A model generated the notes under the pieces. That model searched no databases and was not told the origin of the DNA. It worked only from the letters and a program-made list of their open reading frames with translations. DNA of 51,673 bases, taken from the NCBI GenBank assembly GCA_004214015.1, contig SGZE01000004.1, forward strand, positions 1-51,673, given 5' to 3'. Both the position numbers and the translations under genes were made by a program. The stretch is from Flavobacteriales bacterium (lineage in GTDB: Bacteria; Bacteroidota; Bacteroidia; Flavobacteriales; Flavobacteriaceae). Shown in pieces: positions 6,578 through 14,960 of this stretch (the first letter of the stretch is position 1; every line of letters starts with the position of its first letter).

Positions 6578-6650
6578 GGGCAATTAGTTCAACTGAATAG
6601 AACAGAAGATTACGGCTCTTCAGATGGGGGTTTGAGTCCTCCATTGCCCT
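6578..6650 (+). tRNA. tRNA-Arg (anticodon ACG)
   Basis: A complete cloverleaf of 73 bases: acceptor GGGCAAT/ATTGCCC (6578-6584 with 6643-6649), D stem GTTC/GAAC, anticodon stem GAAGA/TCTTC (6605-6609 with 6617-6621), loop TTACGGC with anticodon ACG at 6612-6614, short variable loop AGAT, T stem GGGGG/CCTCC (6626-6630 with 6638-6642). The anticodon decodes CGN Arg codons after A34 to inosine editing. CCA is not encoded; the discriminator base is T6650, unusual for Arg tRNAs. The D loop has A at position 19 and the T loop is TTTGAGT with T at position 56, so the almost universal G19-C56 pair is replaced by A19-U56. The next gene begins 13 bases after it. Confidence 0.93.
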
Positions 6651-6663
6651 CAAATATTTTATT

Positions 6664-7602
6664 TTGGACTTTTTAGGAATTTTATTTGGAATAATTTTAC
6701 TCTCACATGGGGGAGATTTGCTGACTAAGTCTTCAGTAGATATCTCTCTGAAATTTTCTGTACCAAAAATTATCATTGGTATGACTATAGTTTCCTTTGC
6801 AACATCTGCTCCTGAATTAATAGTTAGTTTAAATGCTACACTTGATGGATTCTCAAACTTTGCAATAGGTAATGTTTTAGGATCTAATATTGCTAATATT
6901 GGATTAGTTCTTGGAATCATAACAATTATTTATCCAATATCTCTAAAACAAAGATTTTACACTTCTGACTTCCCTTTGCTTTTAATTTCGACTTGTATTT
7001 TTTACTTCATAATATTTACAGGTAATCAAATTTCAAGACCTGAAGGGTTTGTATTGATATTCTCAATCACTGCTATTTTACTCTATCTGTTTATTTATCA
7101 AAAGAAAAGCATATCTGAATTTTCTGATAATTTTGACAGAAGTAAAATATCAATTTCCAAATCATTTCTACATATAATATTTAGTGGGTTTTTATTATGG
7201 TTAGGATCGGAGACATTAATAAAATCAGCTATTTCAGTAGCAACACAATTTGAAATTTCTCAAAGGGTAATTAGCATCACTATGGTTGCTATTGGAACAA
7301 GTATACCAGAACTGGCTGCTTCGGTAGTAGCATCATTAAAAAAACAAAATGACTTATCGATTGGTAATCTAATTGGATCTAATATTTTTAATCTTTTGGT
7401 GGTTATTGGGATTACTTCTTCTATTTCTCCGATGTATGGAATCGAAAATAGTACCATATATAATGATATGTTGTGGGTTGTACTTTTCTCAGTAATTATT
7501 TTACCCCTAGCTTTAGTTGGAAGGAAAAGTGTATTGACAAGAAAAAAAGGGATTATGCTATTAGCTTTATACCTAATATTCATAATCCCTTTGTTAAGTT
7601 AA
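6664..7602 (+). CDS. CaCA-family calcium/sodium:cation antiporter (YrbG-like)
   Basis: A 312-residue inner-membrane antiporter of the CaCA superfamily. It shows the two inverted alpha repeats: first around residues 38-80 (TIVSFATSAPELIVS, then GNVLGSNIANIGLVLG) and second around residues 200-250 (MVAIGTSIPELAASV, then GNLIGSNIFNLLVVIG); the acidic residue after TSxPE is the ion ligand. About ten membrane helices are expected. There is no ATG near the family's normal N-terminus: the start is TTG at 6664 (or ATT at 6661), giving MDFLGILFGIILLSHGG, which aligns with the first helix. The first in-frame ATG (6781) would delete helix 1 and part of repeat 1. The start lies only 13 bases after tRNA-Arg, so the mRNA probably comes from the tRNA transcript. 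Confidence 0.88.
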   Translation: MDFLGILFGIILLSHGGDLLTKSSVDISLKFSVPKIIIGMTIVSFATSAPELIVSLNATLDGFSNFAIGNVLGSNIANIGLVLGIITIIYPISLKQRFYTSDFPLLLISTCIFYFIIFTGNQISRPEGFVLIFSITAILLYLFIYQKKSISEFSDNFDRSKISISKSFLHIIFSGFLLWLGSETLIKSAISVATQFEISQRVISITMVAIGTSIPELAASVVASLKKQNDLSIGNLIGSNIFNLLVVIGITSSISPMYGIENSTIYNDMLWVVLFSVIILPLALVGRKSVLTRKKGIMLLALYLIFIIPLLS

Positions 7603-7608
7603 TCTAAA

Positions 7609-8613
7609 TTAAGCGCTTTTAACTGTTTTAACAATTCTAGCTGCTACTTTATAAGGGTCTGCGTTTGATGCAGGTCTACGATCCTCTAACCAACCTTTCC
7701 ATCCACTTTCTACTGTTCCTATTGGAATTCTAATTGAAGCTCCTCTATCTGAAATTCCAAAACTAAATTCATGAATTGACTGAGTTTCATGTAAACCAGT
7801 TAATCTTTGGTCGTTAAACTCCCCGTATACTTCAATGTGTTCCTTAGTCACAGGTCTGAAAGCTTCACATATTTTTTCATAGGTAGCTTTATCACCACAT
7901 GTTCTTAATGTATTATTTGAAAAGTTTGCATGCATACCAGAACCATTCCAGTCTCCTTTAATTGGTTTTGGATGATACTCTATATAATAACCATAATCCT
8001 CCGTAAGTCTATCTAACAGATATCTTGCTACCCAAACTTGGTCACCAGCATTTTTTGCTCCTTTAGCAAAAATTTGAAACTCCCATTGACCAGATGCAAC
8101 TTCTTGGTTTATCCCCTCAAAATTTAATCCAGCTTCAAGGCACAAATCAGAGTGAATTTCAACTAACTCTCTTCCATGTGTATTTTTACCTCCGACTGAA
8201 CAATAATACATACCTTGAGGACCAGGATAACCTCCCATTGGAAATCCAAGTGGTAATTGAGTCTCTGAGTCCATTATGAAATACTCTTGTTCAAAACCAA
8301 ACCAAAAATCATTATCATCATCGTCAATAGTTGATCTTGAATTTGAAACATGTGAAGTCCCATCAGGATTTAATACTTCAGTCATAACCAAAAAGCCATT
8401 TTCTCTTGTTGGATCAGGATAAATAGACACAGGTTTTAAAATACAATCAGAAGAATTTCCTTCTGCTTGTTGAGTAGAAGAACCGTCGAAACTCCATTCT
8501 GGACAATCTTCGATTTTACCACTAAAATCACTTACAACTTTGGTTTTACTTCTCATATTAGCAGTTGGTGTGTAACCATCAAGCCATATATATTCTAATT
8601 TTGATTTGCTCAT
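7609..8613 (-). CDS. glnII: glutamine synthetase, type II (GSII)
   Basis: Makes glutamine from glutamate, ammonia and ATP. At 334 residues it has the length of the eukaryote-like GSII type found in many flavobacteria, not the 440-470 of GSI or 700+ of GSIII. Family features visible are YIWLDGYT near the start, SFDGSSTQQAEGNSSD (about residues 42-57), FGFEQEYF, the substrate-binding GINQEVASGQWEFQ segment (in part: NQEVASGQWEFQ), HYxPKP-type YHPKPIKGDWNGSGMH, and ASIRIP near the end. It is convergent with the antiporter (6-base gap) and divergent from purM across a 280-base gap that carries repeated TTGACAAT-like motifs. With GltBD in this window it forms the GS-GOGAT cycle. Confidence 0.95.
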   Translation of the reverse strand: MSKSKLEYIWLDGYTPTANMRSKTKVVSDFSGKIEDCPEWSFDGSSTQQAEGNSSDCILKPVSIYPDPTRENGFLVMTEVLNPDGTSHVSNSRSTIDDDDNDFWFGFEQEYFIMDSETQLPLGFPMGGYPGPQGMYYCSVGGKNTHGRELVEIHSDLCLEAGLNFEGINQEVASGQWEFQIFAKGAKNAGDQVWVARYLLDRLTEDYGYYIEYHPKPIKGDWNGSGMHANFSNNTLRTCGDKATYEKICEAFRPVTKEHIEVYGEFNDQRLTGLHETQSIHEFSFGISDRGASIRIPIGTVESGWKGWLEDRRPASNADPYKVAARIVKTVKSA

Positions 8614-8893
8614 TTTGTTTTTTATTTATTAATTCACTTAAATATAATTTATCTATAAAATATTATTTTATCAGAAAGGTGTTTTTAATTCACTTTTGTT
8701 AATCTGACACTTAAAGCTATTTTAATTGTCAATTTTATATAAAATGAGTTAAATAAATGACAATTTTTCAATGACTTTAAATTTATTATTTAATAATTCT
8801 AAATTAATTTAAAATGAAAATTTTGGCCTTGTTGACAATTGAATTTTATTAAAAACTTATTAAGATTTTTTTTTGATAACTTTACGCTGAAAA
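8614..8893. other. intergenic region between glnII and purM with TTGACAATT-like repeats
   Basis: This 280-base divergent gap contains no gene I can support. AATTGTCA (8724-8731) and TGACAATT (8758-8765) are perfect inverted copies, and TTGACAATT recurs directly at 8832-8840. TAACTTTA (8877-8884), one base off the -7 consensus, is ten bases before the purM ATG; TATATTTA on the minus strand (8646 to 8639) is 7/8 for glnII. These could be regulator sites and promoters for the two genes. Confidence 0.4.
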
Positions 8894-10060
8894 ATGTCAA
8901 ATAGATATAAACTAAGAGGAGTTTCTTCAGATAAAGAAGATGTTCATGAAGCTATTAAGAATCAAGATAAAGGTTTGTATCCTAAAGCTTTTTGTAAAAT
9001 TCTTCCTGATTTAATTTCAGAATCTAAAGATCATGCATTAGTTATACATTCTGATGGAGCAGGAACTAAGTCCTCCCTAGCATATATTTATTGGAAAGAA
9101 ACAGGCGATTTGTCCGTATGGAAAGGAATTGCTCAAGATTCAATTGTAATGAATCTTGACGATGTTGCATGTATAGGTGCTATTGATAATATTGTTCTCT
9201 CTTCAACAATTGGTAGAAATAAAAACAAAATACCAGGTCAGGTCATCTCTAAAATTATCTCAGGTACTAATGAAATACTTTCTTATTATAGAGACCTAGG
9301 TATTAATATTCATAGTGGAGGTGGAGAGACTGCTGATGTCGGTGATTTAGTTAGAACTATAATTGTAGATTCTTGCCTGACAGTTAGAATTAAAAAAGAT
9401 CAAATAATAGATAATGCTAATATAAAACCTGGAAATGTCATAATCGGACTTTCTTCAACTGGACTTTCTTTATATGACAAAGAATATAATTCAGGTATTG
9501 GAAGTAATGGATTAACATCTGCTAGACATGATGTATTATCAAAATATTTAAAGAATTTGTATCCTGAATCTTTTGACCCTGAGGTTCCAAATGAATTGAC
9601 TTATTGTGGTTCAAAAAAATTGACTGACACACTTGATGGTCTGGATCTTGATATAGGAAGAATGCTTCTTTCTCCTACTAGATCTTATGCACCACTTTTA
9701 AAAATGATTTTTGATAATGTAGGTAGAAATAAAATAAATGGAATAATTCATTGCACTGGCGGTGGACAAACAAAAGTTCTTCATTTTATTGACAACCTTC
9801 ATGTTATAAAAGATAACCTTTTTGAAATTCCTCCAATTTTTAAACTAATTCAGAATGAATCTGGTACAGATTCAAAAGAGATGTACAAAGTATTTAATAT
9901 GGGTCATAGAATGGAAATTTATACTGACTCTGTTAACGCATCTGAAATAATAAAAATATCAGAATCAGTTGGTATTGATGCTAAAATTATAGGCAAAGTA
10001 GTTAAATCAGATTATAAGAAATTAACTATTCAATCAGAATTAGGTAATTTTGAATATTAG
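8894..10060 (+). CDS. purM: phosphoribosylformylglycinamidine cyclo-ligase (AIR synthase)
   Basis: Catalyses ATP-dependent ring closure of FGAM to aminoimidazole ribonucleotide in purine synthesis. At 388 residues it is the longer Bacteroidota form (E. coli PurM is 345). Recognisable PurM elements are SDGAGTKSSLAY (about residues 54-65), MNLDDVACIGA (near 89-99), the glycine-rich IHSGGGETADVGD (about 138-150) for ATP/phosphate binding, VIIGLSSTGLSLY, and CTGGGQTK near residue 288. It is followed after 11 bases by prfA on the same strand, then pyrF and a hydrolase with minimal spacing, so a purM-prfA-pyrF operon is likely. Confidence 0.93.
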   Translation: MSNRYKLRGVSSDKEDVHEAIKNQDKGLYPKAFCKILPDLISESKDHALVIHSDGAGTKSSLAYIYWKETGDLSVWKGIAQDSIVMNLDDVACIGAIDNIVLSSTIGRNKNKIPGQVISKIISGTNEILSYYRDLGINIHSGGGETADVGDLVRTIIVDSCLTVRIKKDQIIDNANIKPGNVIIGLSSTGLSLYDKEYNSGIGSNGLTSARHDVLSKYLKNLYPESFDPEVPNELTYCGSKKLTDTLDGLDLDIGRMLLSPTRSYAPLLKMIFDNVGRNKINGIIHCTGGGQTKVLHFIDNLHVIKDNLFEIPPIFKLIQNESGTDSKEMYKVFNMGHRMEIYTDSVNASEIIKISESVGIDAKIIGKVVKSDYKKLTIQSELGNFEY

Positions 10061-10071
10061 ACATTTAAAAT

Positions 10072-11148
10072 ATGCTTTTAGAAAAAATTGAAATAGTTGA
10101 AAAAAGATATGATGAGATATATCAAATGATTAGTAATCCTGATATTATTGCTGATCAAAAGAAATATATTCAATTAAATAAGGAGTTAAAAGAACTTAGT
10201 AAGCTTGTAGAAACAGGTAAACTTTATAAGAATGCTGTAAGTCAAAAATTAGAGGCTGAAGAATATTTAAATTCATCTGATGATGAAGATATGACTGCCA
10301 TGGCTAAGGAACAACTAGATTTATCTAAAGAAGCTATTAATAATCTTGAAGAAGAAATAAAAATTTTATTAATTCCTAAAGATCCGGAAGACTCTAAAAA
10401 TGTTGTTGTTGAAATTAGAGCAGGTACTGGTGGTGATGAGGCTAGTATTTTTGCAGGAGATTTATATAGAATGTATACAAAGTTTGCTCAAGATAGAAAA
10501 TGGAAAATTAGTGTTGTTGATACTAGTGAGGGAAATGATGGTGGATTTAAAGAGGTCATTTTTGAAATATCTGGACAAGATGTTTACGGTGTTCTTAAAT
10601 ATGAATCAGGTGTTCATAGAGTTCAAAGAGTCCCTCAAACAGAGACTCAAGGAAGAGTGCATACTTCTGCAGCAACTGTTATGGTTCTTCCAGAAGCTGA
10701 AGAATTTGATGTTGAGATTAATATGAGCGAGGTTAGAGTTGATTATTTTTGTTCTTCTGGACCTGGAGGTCAATCAGTAAATACTACACTTTCTGCTGTA
10801 AGATTAACCCATGAACCTACAGGTGTCGTTGCTCAATGTCAGGATCAAAAATCTCAACATAAAAATAAAGAAAAAGCGTTAAAGGTATTAAGATCAAGAG
10901 TATATGAAATTGAATTAAACAAAAGGATGGAGGATGATTCTAAAAAAAGAAATGAACTTGTGAAATCGGGTGATAGATCTGCTAAAATTAGAACATATAA
11001 TTACCCACAAGGAAGGGTTACTGATCATAGAATAGGACTTTCATTATATGACTTACCAAAAATATTAGACGGTGATGTATCTAAACTAATTGATGAAATT
11101 CAACTTTATATTAATACTGAAAGACTTAAAGAAGCAGGTGAAGCGTAA
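10072..11148 (+). CDS. prfA: peptide chain release factor 1
   Basis: Cytoplasmic class I release factor that reads UAA and UAG. The catalytic GGQ is at residues 232-234 in [11 protein letters not shown], and the anticodon-like tripeptide of RF1, PxT, appears as PQT at 188-190. The 358-residue length is normal. The Gln of GGQ should be methylated by PrmC, which is not in this window. The stop TAA shares its last base with the pyrF start ATG, a coupling typical of this compact genome. Confidence 0.97.
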   Translation: MLLEKIEIVEKRYDEIYQMISNPDIIADQKKYIQLNKELKELSKLVETGKLYKNAVSQKLEAEEYLNSSDDEDMTAMAKEQLDLSKEAINNLEEEIKILLIPKDPEDSKNVVVEIRAGTGGDEASIFAGDLYRMYTKFAQDRKWKISVVDTSEGNDGGFKEVIFEISGQDVYGVLKYESGVHRVQRVPQTETQGRVHTSAATVMVLPEAEEFDVEINMSEVRVDYFCSSGPGGQSVNTTLSAVRLTHEPTGVVAQCQDQKSQHKNKEKALKVLRSRVYEIELNKRMEDDSKKRNELVKSGDRSAKIRTYNYPQGRVTDHRIGLSLYDLPKILDGDVSKLIDEIQLYINTERLKEAGEA

Positions 11149-11972
11149 TGTTAAATAATAAAATTAATAGTCAAATAAATAAAAAAAAGTCTTTTCTGTG
11201 TATAGGCTTAGATATTGATATTAACAAAATACCAAAATCATTACTTGAATATGATGATCCTATATTTGAATTTGCAAAACAAATCATAGATTCTACAAAT
11301 AAATATGCAATTGCATATAAGCCTAATATTGCTTTCTTTGAGGCTCATGGTGTTGATGGTTTTAGATCTCTTGAAAAGATTTCTAAATATTTAAAAGATA
11401 ACTATCCGGATATATTTACAATAGCAGACGCAAAAAGAGGGGATATAGGAAATACATCTAAAATGTATGCTAGTGCGTTTTTAAAAGATTTAGATTTTGA
11501 TTCAATTACTGTTTCGCCATATATGGGCTCTGATTCAGTTGAACCTTTTCTAACTTTTGATAATAAGTATGTCTTTTTACTTGCTCTAACTTCAAACAAA
11601 GGTTCTGAGGACTTTCAAGAATTATTTCTAGATGATAACTCTCGTAAATTATATGAGAAAGTAATCAATGTTTCAAAGACATGGGCAAATAATGATAGAA
11701 TAATGTATGTAATTGGAGCAAAAAATACAGAGGAAATAAAAAATGTTAGAAAACTTGTACCAGAATCATATTTATTAATTCCAGGTGTGGGAGCTCAAGG
11801 TGGAAATTTGAAAGAAATATGTAAATATGGATTAGATAAAGACTATAAATTAATAGTTAATTCATCTAGGTCGATTATCTATGCTTCAGCAGATGATGAC
11901 TTTGCAGAAAAAGCTGCTTTAGAAGCAAAAAATATACAAAATGAAATGGAGTCTTACATTGATAAACTATAA
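11148..11972 (+). CDS. pyrF: orotidine 5'-phosphate decarboxylase (type 2)
   Basis: Decarboxylates OMP to UMP, the last step of pyrimidine synthesis. The catalytic motif DAKRGDIGNTS (about residues 88-98) supplies the Lys/Asp network, and the N-terminal FLCIGLDIDINKIP and the phosphate-binding VGAQGG near residue 210 fit the type 2 OMPDC family of 270-280 residues (this one is 274). Translationally coupled to prfA by a one-base overlap. PyrD lies elsewhere in the same window (48135-49145), so the pathway is scattered. Confidence 0.96.
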   Translation: MLNNKINSQINKKKSFLCIGLDIDINKIPKSLLEYDDPIFEFAKQIIDSTNKYAIAYKPNIAFFEAHGVDGFRSLEKISKYLKDNYPDIFTIADAKRGDIGNTSKMYASAFLKDLDFDSITVSPYMGSDSVEPFLTFDNKYVFLLALTSNKGSEDFQELFLDDNSRKLYEKVINVSKTWANNDRIMYVIGAKNTEEIKNVRKLVPESYLLIPGVGAQGGNLKEICKYGLDKDYKLIVNSSRSIIYASADDDFAEKAALEAKNIQNEMESYIDKL

Positions 11973-11974
11973 GA

Positions 11975-12760
11975 ATGATTCATTATACTAAGTTTTTATG
12001 TAAAAATAACAATGCAGATTGGATAACATTTGTTCATGGAGCTGGTGGAAGTTCTACTATATGGTATAAGCAAATAAAGTACTTTTCAAAAAATTATAAC
12101 CTCTTGCTTTTAGATCTTAGAGGTCATGGAAAATCTAAGTCACTTTCGTTAAATCCTTTCAAGAAAAAATATACATTTAATTCAATAACAGATGATATCC
12201 TAGAAGTTTTAGATGCTGAAAAAATAAAAAAATCTCATTTTGTTGGAATCTCACTTGGTACAATTTTAATTAGAAATTTTGCTGAAAAAAATTCTAAAAG
12301 AGTTCAAAGTCTTATAATGGGAGGAGCAATTATGAAACTAAATTTAAGATCTAAAATATTAATGTTCCTAGGAAACTCTACAAAGTCTATACTACCTTAT
12401 ATGTGGATATATAAGTTATTAGCGTTTATAATTATGCCAAACAAAAATCATCGAGAATCAAGATCTTTGTTTATAAAAGAAGCAAAAAAATTATATCAGA
12501 AAGAGTTTAAGAAATGGTTTCAGTTAACTTCTGAGCTAGTTCCATTACTAAAGTTTTTTAGACAAATTGAAATTTCAATACCCACGTTTTATATAATGGG
12601 AGATCAAGATTATATGTTTTTACCTTCAGTAAGAGAAGTTGTAAAGTCACACAAAAAATCAATGTTATTTATTATTCCCGATTGTGGACATGTAGTTAAT
12701 GTAGATAAGCCAAAAACTTTTAATTCAAAGATGCTTGAATTTTTAAGTAAAACAAATTAA
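11975..12760 (+). CDS. alpha/beta hydrolase
   Basis: A 261-residue cytoplasmic hydrolase of the alpha/beta fold, substrate unknown. The oxyanion HGAGG is at residues 21-25, the nucleophile elbow GISLG places Ser93 as nucleophile, GDQDYMF (about 209-215) carries the acid, and CGHVVNVDKP near the C-terminus the catalytic His. A hydrophobic cap segment (about 118-145, with MFLGNSTKSILPYMWIY in part) separates strands 6 and 7. The ATG is two bases after the pyrF stop, so it belongs to the purM operon. It overlaps the convergent amidohydrolase by four bases. Confidence 0.88.
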   Translation: MIHYTKFLCKNNNADWITFVHGAGGSSTIWYKQIKYFSKNYNLLLLDLRGHGKSKSLSLNPFKKKYTFNSITDDILEVLDAEKIKKSHFVGISLGTILIRNFAEKNSKRVQSLIMGGAIMKLNLRSKILMFLGNSTKSILPYMWIYKLLAFIIMPNKNHRESRSLFIKEAKKLYQKEFKKWFQLTSELVPLLKFFRQIEISIPTFYIMGDQDYMFLPSVREVVKSHKKSMLFIIPDCGHVVNVDKPKTFNSKMLEFLSKTN

Positions 12761-14355
12761 TCAATTTTCTTTTCATTTTTTTTAATCCAATTTTTCTTAT
12801 TTCCAGGTTGATATATTTCATAGTTTAATTCATCTTTACTTTCTTTCACCATTCTTCTTACATCTTCTAGTAGAAGTTTTGAATCATAAACTATACCATC
12901 TTTTATAGTATATTTTACTCCACCAACTCTTTCAACCTCATTTTTATCATTTAGTTTTATTGCACCTGTACCATACAATACCTTTAGATTTTCTAATGGG
13001 TTTTCTTCAACAATGAATAAATCTGCCTTTTTACCAATCTCAATTGATCCGATTTCATCATCCATACCTAATGCTTCAGCTCCATTGAGTGTTGCAGCCA
13101 TAATTACTTCTATTGGATGAAATCCAGCCTCCCTTAGAAGCTCTAGTTCTCTTACATATGCAAAACCATATAGTTGAAAAATAAACCCAGAATCAGAGCC
13201 TACTGTTACTCTTCCACCTCTATTTTTGTATTCATTTATAAAATTCATCCAAAGATTAAAGTTTTTCTTCCAGGCTACCTCCTGTTCAGTTCCCCAAAAA
13301 TGCCAGTATGATCCATGAGATATCCTGCTTGGTTGATAAAACTCCCATAAACTAGGCATAGTATATTCTTCATGCCATTCTGCTCTTCTTGCCCTTTGCA
13401 AATCTCTACTTGCTTCATATATATTGAATGTTGGATCTATAGTAAAGTCTAAATCGATTAATTCGTCCATAACATTATTCCAATGTTCAGAATTAGGTTT
13501 TGCTGCTTGCTCCCATAATTTTCCTGCTTCTTCAAACCTATGTTGTTCGTTAGAGTAATTATAATCATAGGGATAATTCTGTACAGTTTTATCGTTAAAA
13601 AGTGCTTCTGGAAGACCATACCAATGTTCCATGGATGTTAATCCAGCTCTAGCAGAATTAAGAACGTTCCACTTTGCAACACTTAATTGCGCATGGTGCA
13701 TGGCTGAACCTAGCCCTAATTTATTATTCTCTTCTAAAGCAGCTATCATAATGTGTGGCTCTGCACCAATAAATTTGATTCCATCTGCTCCCTTTTTTGC
13801 ATTAAAATTTACCCATTCTCTTGCTTGCTGTTGTGTACTAATCTCTTCTTTAAAACCAGATCCAAAACTTGAATAAATTGAAAGTCGTGGAGCAATTATT
13901 TCATTATTTGAACTTTTATTTTTTAAATCCATGCTAAAGTCAATTCCTCTTCCACCTGGCTCTCTAACTGTTGTTACTCCATGAGCTAGCCATAATTTAA
14001 ATACATAATCTGGTTCTGCACCTTGAGAGCTACCGCCTATATGTCCGTGCATGTCAATAAAACCTGGAAGTACATACATTCCGCTAGCATTAATTTCTCT
14101 TCCATCTTTTTTTAATTTAGGACGCCTAGAACTCATTATTTCGACTCCTGGATATCCTACATTTCTAATTGATTTAATTATGTTTTTTTCAATTACAATA
14201 TCTACTGGGCCAACTGGTGGGCTTCCATTACCATTAACAAGTGTAGCACCTCTTATTATAAGTTGATTAAAAGGTCCCTCTGAAAGATTTTTTTCTTGTG
14301 AGTTAACATTAATACTTAGTAATAAGCTTAAAAGTAAATATTGAATATTTTTCAT
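12757..14355 (-). CDS. secreted amidohydrolase (imidazolonepropionase-like)
   Basis: A 532-residue metal-dependent hydrolase of the amidohydrolase superfamily with an N-terminal Sec signal (MKNIQYLLLSLLLSINVNSQ), so periplasmic or secreted. The metal-binding HxH is in FIDMHGHIGG (near residue 103), the GVTTVREPGG strand follows, GADGIKFIGAEPH is the usual position of the bridging Lys and nearby ligands, MHHAQ gives a further His, and GSDSGF the terminal Asp. The C-terminal KADLFIVEENPLENLKVLYG is typical of the enamidase/dipeptidase-like group. The substrate cannot be assigned. Its start is two bases from the end of crcB on the same strand, so it is probably in an operon with it. Confidence 0.88.
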   Translation of the reverse strand: MKNIQYLLLSLLLSINVNSQEKNLSEGPFNQLIIRGATLVNGNGSPPVGPVDIVIEKNIIKSIRNVGYPGVEIMSSRRPKLKKDGREINASGMYVLPGFIDMHGHIGGSSQGAEPDYVFKLWLAHGVTTVREPGGRGIDFSMDLKNKSSNNEIIAPRLSIYSSFGSGFKEEISTQQQAREWVNFNAKKGADGIKFIGAEPHIMIAALEENNKLGLGSAMHHAQLSVAKWNVLNSARAGLTSMEHWYGLPEALFNDKTVQNYPYDYNYSNEQHRFEEAGKLWEQAAKPNSEHWNNVMDELIDLDFTIDPTFNIYEASRDLQRARRAEWHEEYTMPSLWEFYQPSRISHGSYWHFWGTEQEVAWKKNFNLWMNFINEYKNRGGRVTVGSDSGFIFQLYGFAYVRELELLREAGFHPIEVIMAATLNGAEALGMDDEIGSIEIGKKADLFIVEENPLENLKVLYGTGAIKLNDKNEVERVGGVKYTIKDGIVYDSKLLLEDVRRMVKESKDELNYEIYQPGNKKNWIKKNEKKID

Positions 14356-14357
14356 CT

Positions 14358-14732
14358 TTAATAATTTAAAATTTTATTCATTACGCTGAATCCAACGTAA
14401 GCTAAAAGTATACAGAAAGATACGCTAATAAATATATAAAGAATAGAACTGTATAAGTCATTGGATTTTAGCATGTTAATATTTTCAAGTGAAAAAGCTG
14501 AAAAGGTTGTTAGCCCTCCACATATACCTATAACAAGAAAATAATAATAGTCAGATTTTAACATATTGTAGTAAACTAGATAACTTACAATTAAGCCTAT
14601 AAGAAAGCTACCAACAAGGTTAACAGTTAATGTTGAATAAGGAAAAGCATCACTTGGAATTATTTTATTAATTAACAGTCTTACAGCTGATCCTAATCCA
14701 CCTCCAATAAAAACTAATATTAAATCTTTCAT
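14358..14732 (-). CDS. crcB: fluoride channel FluC/CrcB
   Basis: A 124-residue four-helix membrane protein that exports F- as a dual-topology dimer. Diagnostic segments are GGGLGSAVRLL near the N-terminus, VNLVGSFLIG (about residues 38-47) and GGLTTFSAFSLEN (about 72-84), which holds the Phe box and the central Na+ site. The start ATG follows directly on the stop TAG of a 61-residue membrane protein, so the two are co-translated. I see no fluoride riboswitch: only 42 bases separate that small gene from the divergent MazG-like gene, too few for the aptamer. Confidence 0.94.
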   Translation of the reverse strand: MKDLILVFIGGGLGSAVRLLINKIIPSDAFPYSTLTVNLVGSFLIGLIVSYLVYYNMLKSDYYYFLVIGICGGLTTFSAFSLENINMLKSNDLYSSILYIFISVSFCILLAYVGFSVMNKILNY

Positions 14733-14918
14733 CTATCTAAATAAATTACTGTATGTAGCTATAATTGATATAAAAACAATAAATATGATAAGAATCACAT
14801 ATGAATTTTTATAATAAACTTTATGAAGACTGTGATCTCTTAAATAAGAATATGCTATAATTATTGAGAATATAATTATAAATATTATGGCAAAAATAAG
14901 CTGTCCTTTTGTAAACAT
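14733..14918 (-). CDS. small two-helix membrane protein upstream of crcB
   Basis: A 61-residue protein with two hydrophobic helices (about residues 7-25 and 40-57) joined by a charged loop (SYLRDHSLHKVYYKNS, which includes the K-x-Y-Y-K pattern). I recall similar proteins starting MFTKGQ in other flavobacteria, of unknown function. Its stop codon is immediately adjacent to the crcB ATG. The tight pairing suggests a role with the fluoride channel or simply a shared promoter in the 42-base divergent gap. Confidence 0.78.
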   Translation of the reverse strand: MFTKGQLIFAIIFIIIFSIIIAYSYLRDHSLHKVYYKNSYVILIIFIVFISIIATYSNLFR

Positions 14919-14960
14919 TAATTAGTTTTATAAAACTTTTCTAATGTAAATTTAATAATT

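Noticed and set aside
5788-6663. Genomic island integrated at tRNA-Arg
   Set aside because: No integrase, and I found no repeat of the tRNA 3' end elsewhere; the 3' side of the tRNA is a conserved antiporter only 13 bases away.
7597-7624. AGTTAA/TTAACT inverted repeat at the antiporter-glnII junction as a bidirectional terminator
   Set aside because: Only six AT-rich pairs with a long loop containing AAGCGCTT; not stable enough to claim.
8825-8838. TTGGCC before purM as a sigma-54 -24 element
   Set aside because: Ten bases after GG there is AA, not GC.
8813-8851. Short ORF (12 codons) before purM starting at an ATG, ending in TAA
   Set aside because: Very short and hydrophobic, no run of a regulating amino acid and no attenuator-like stems after it; expected by chance in such DNA.
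10400-10726. 108-residue plus-strand ORF inside prfA
   Set aside because: Out of frame within the conserved catalytic part of release factor 1, without its own translation signal; a shadow.
14919-14960. Fluoride riboswitch upstream of the crcB unit
   Set aside because: The gap is 42 bases, less than the aptamer plus expression platform, and shows no GGNGAUGG-like start.
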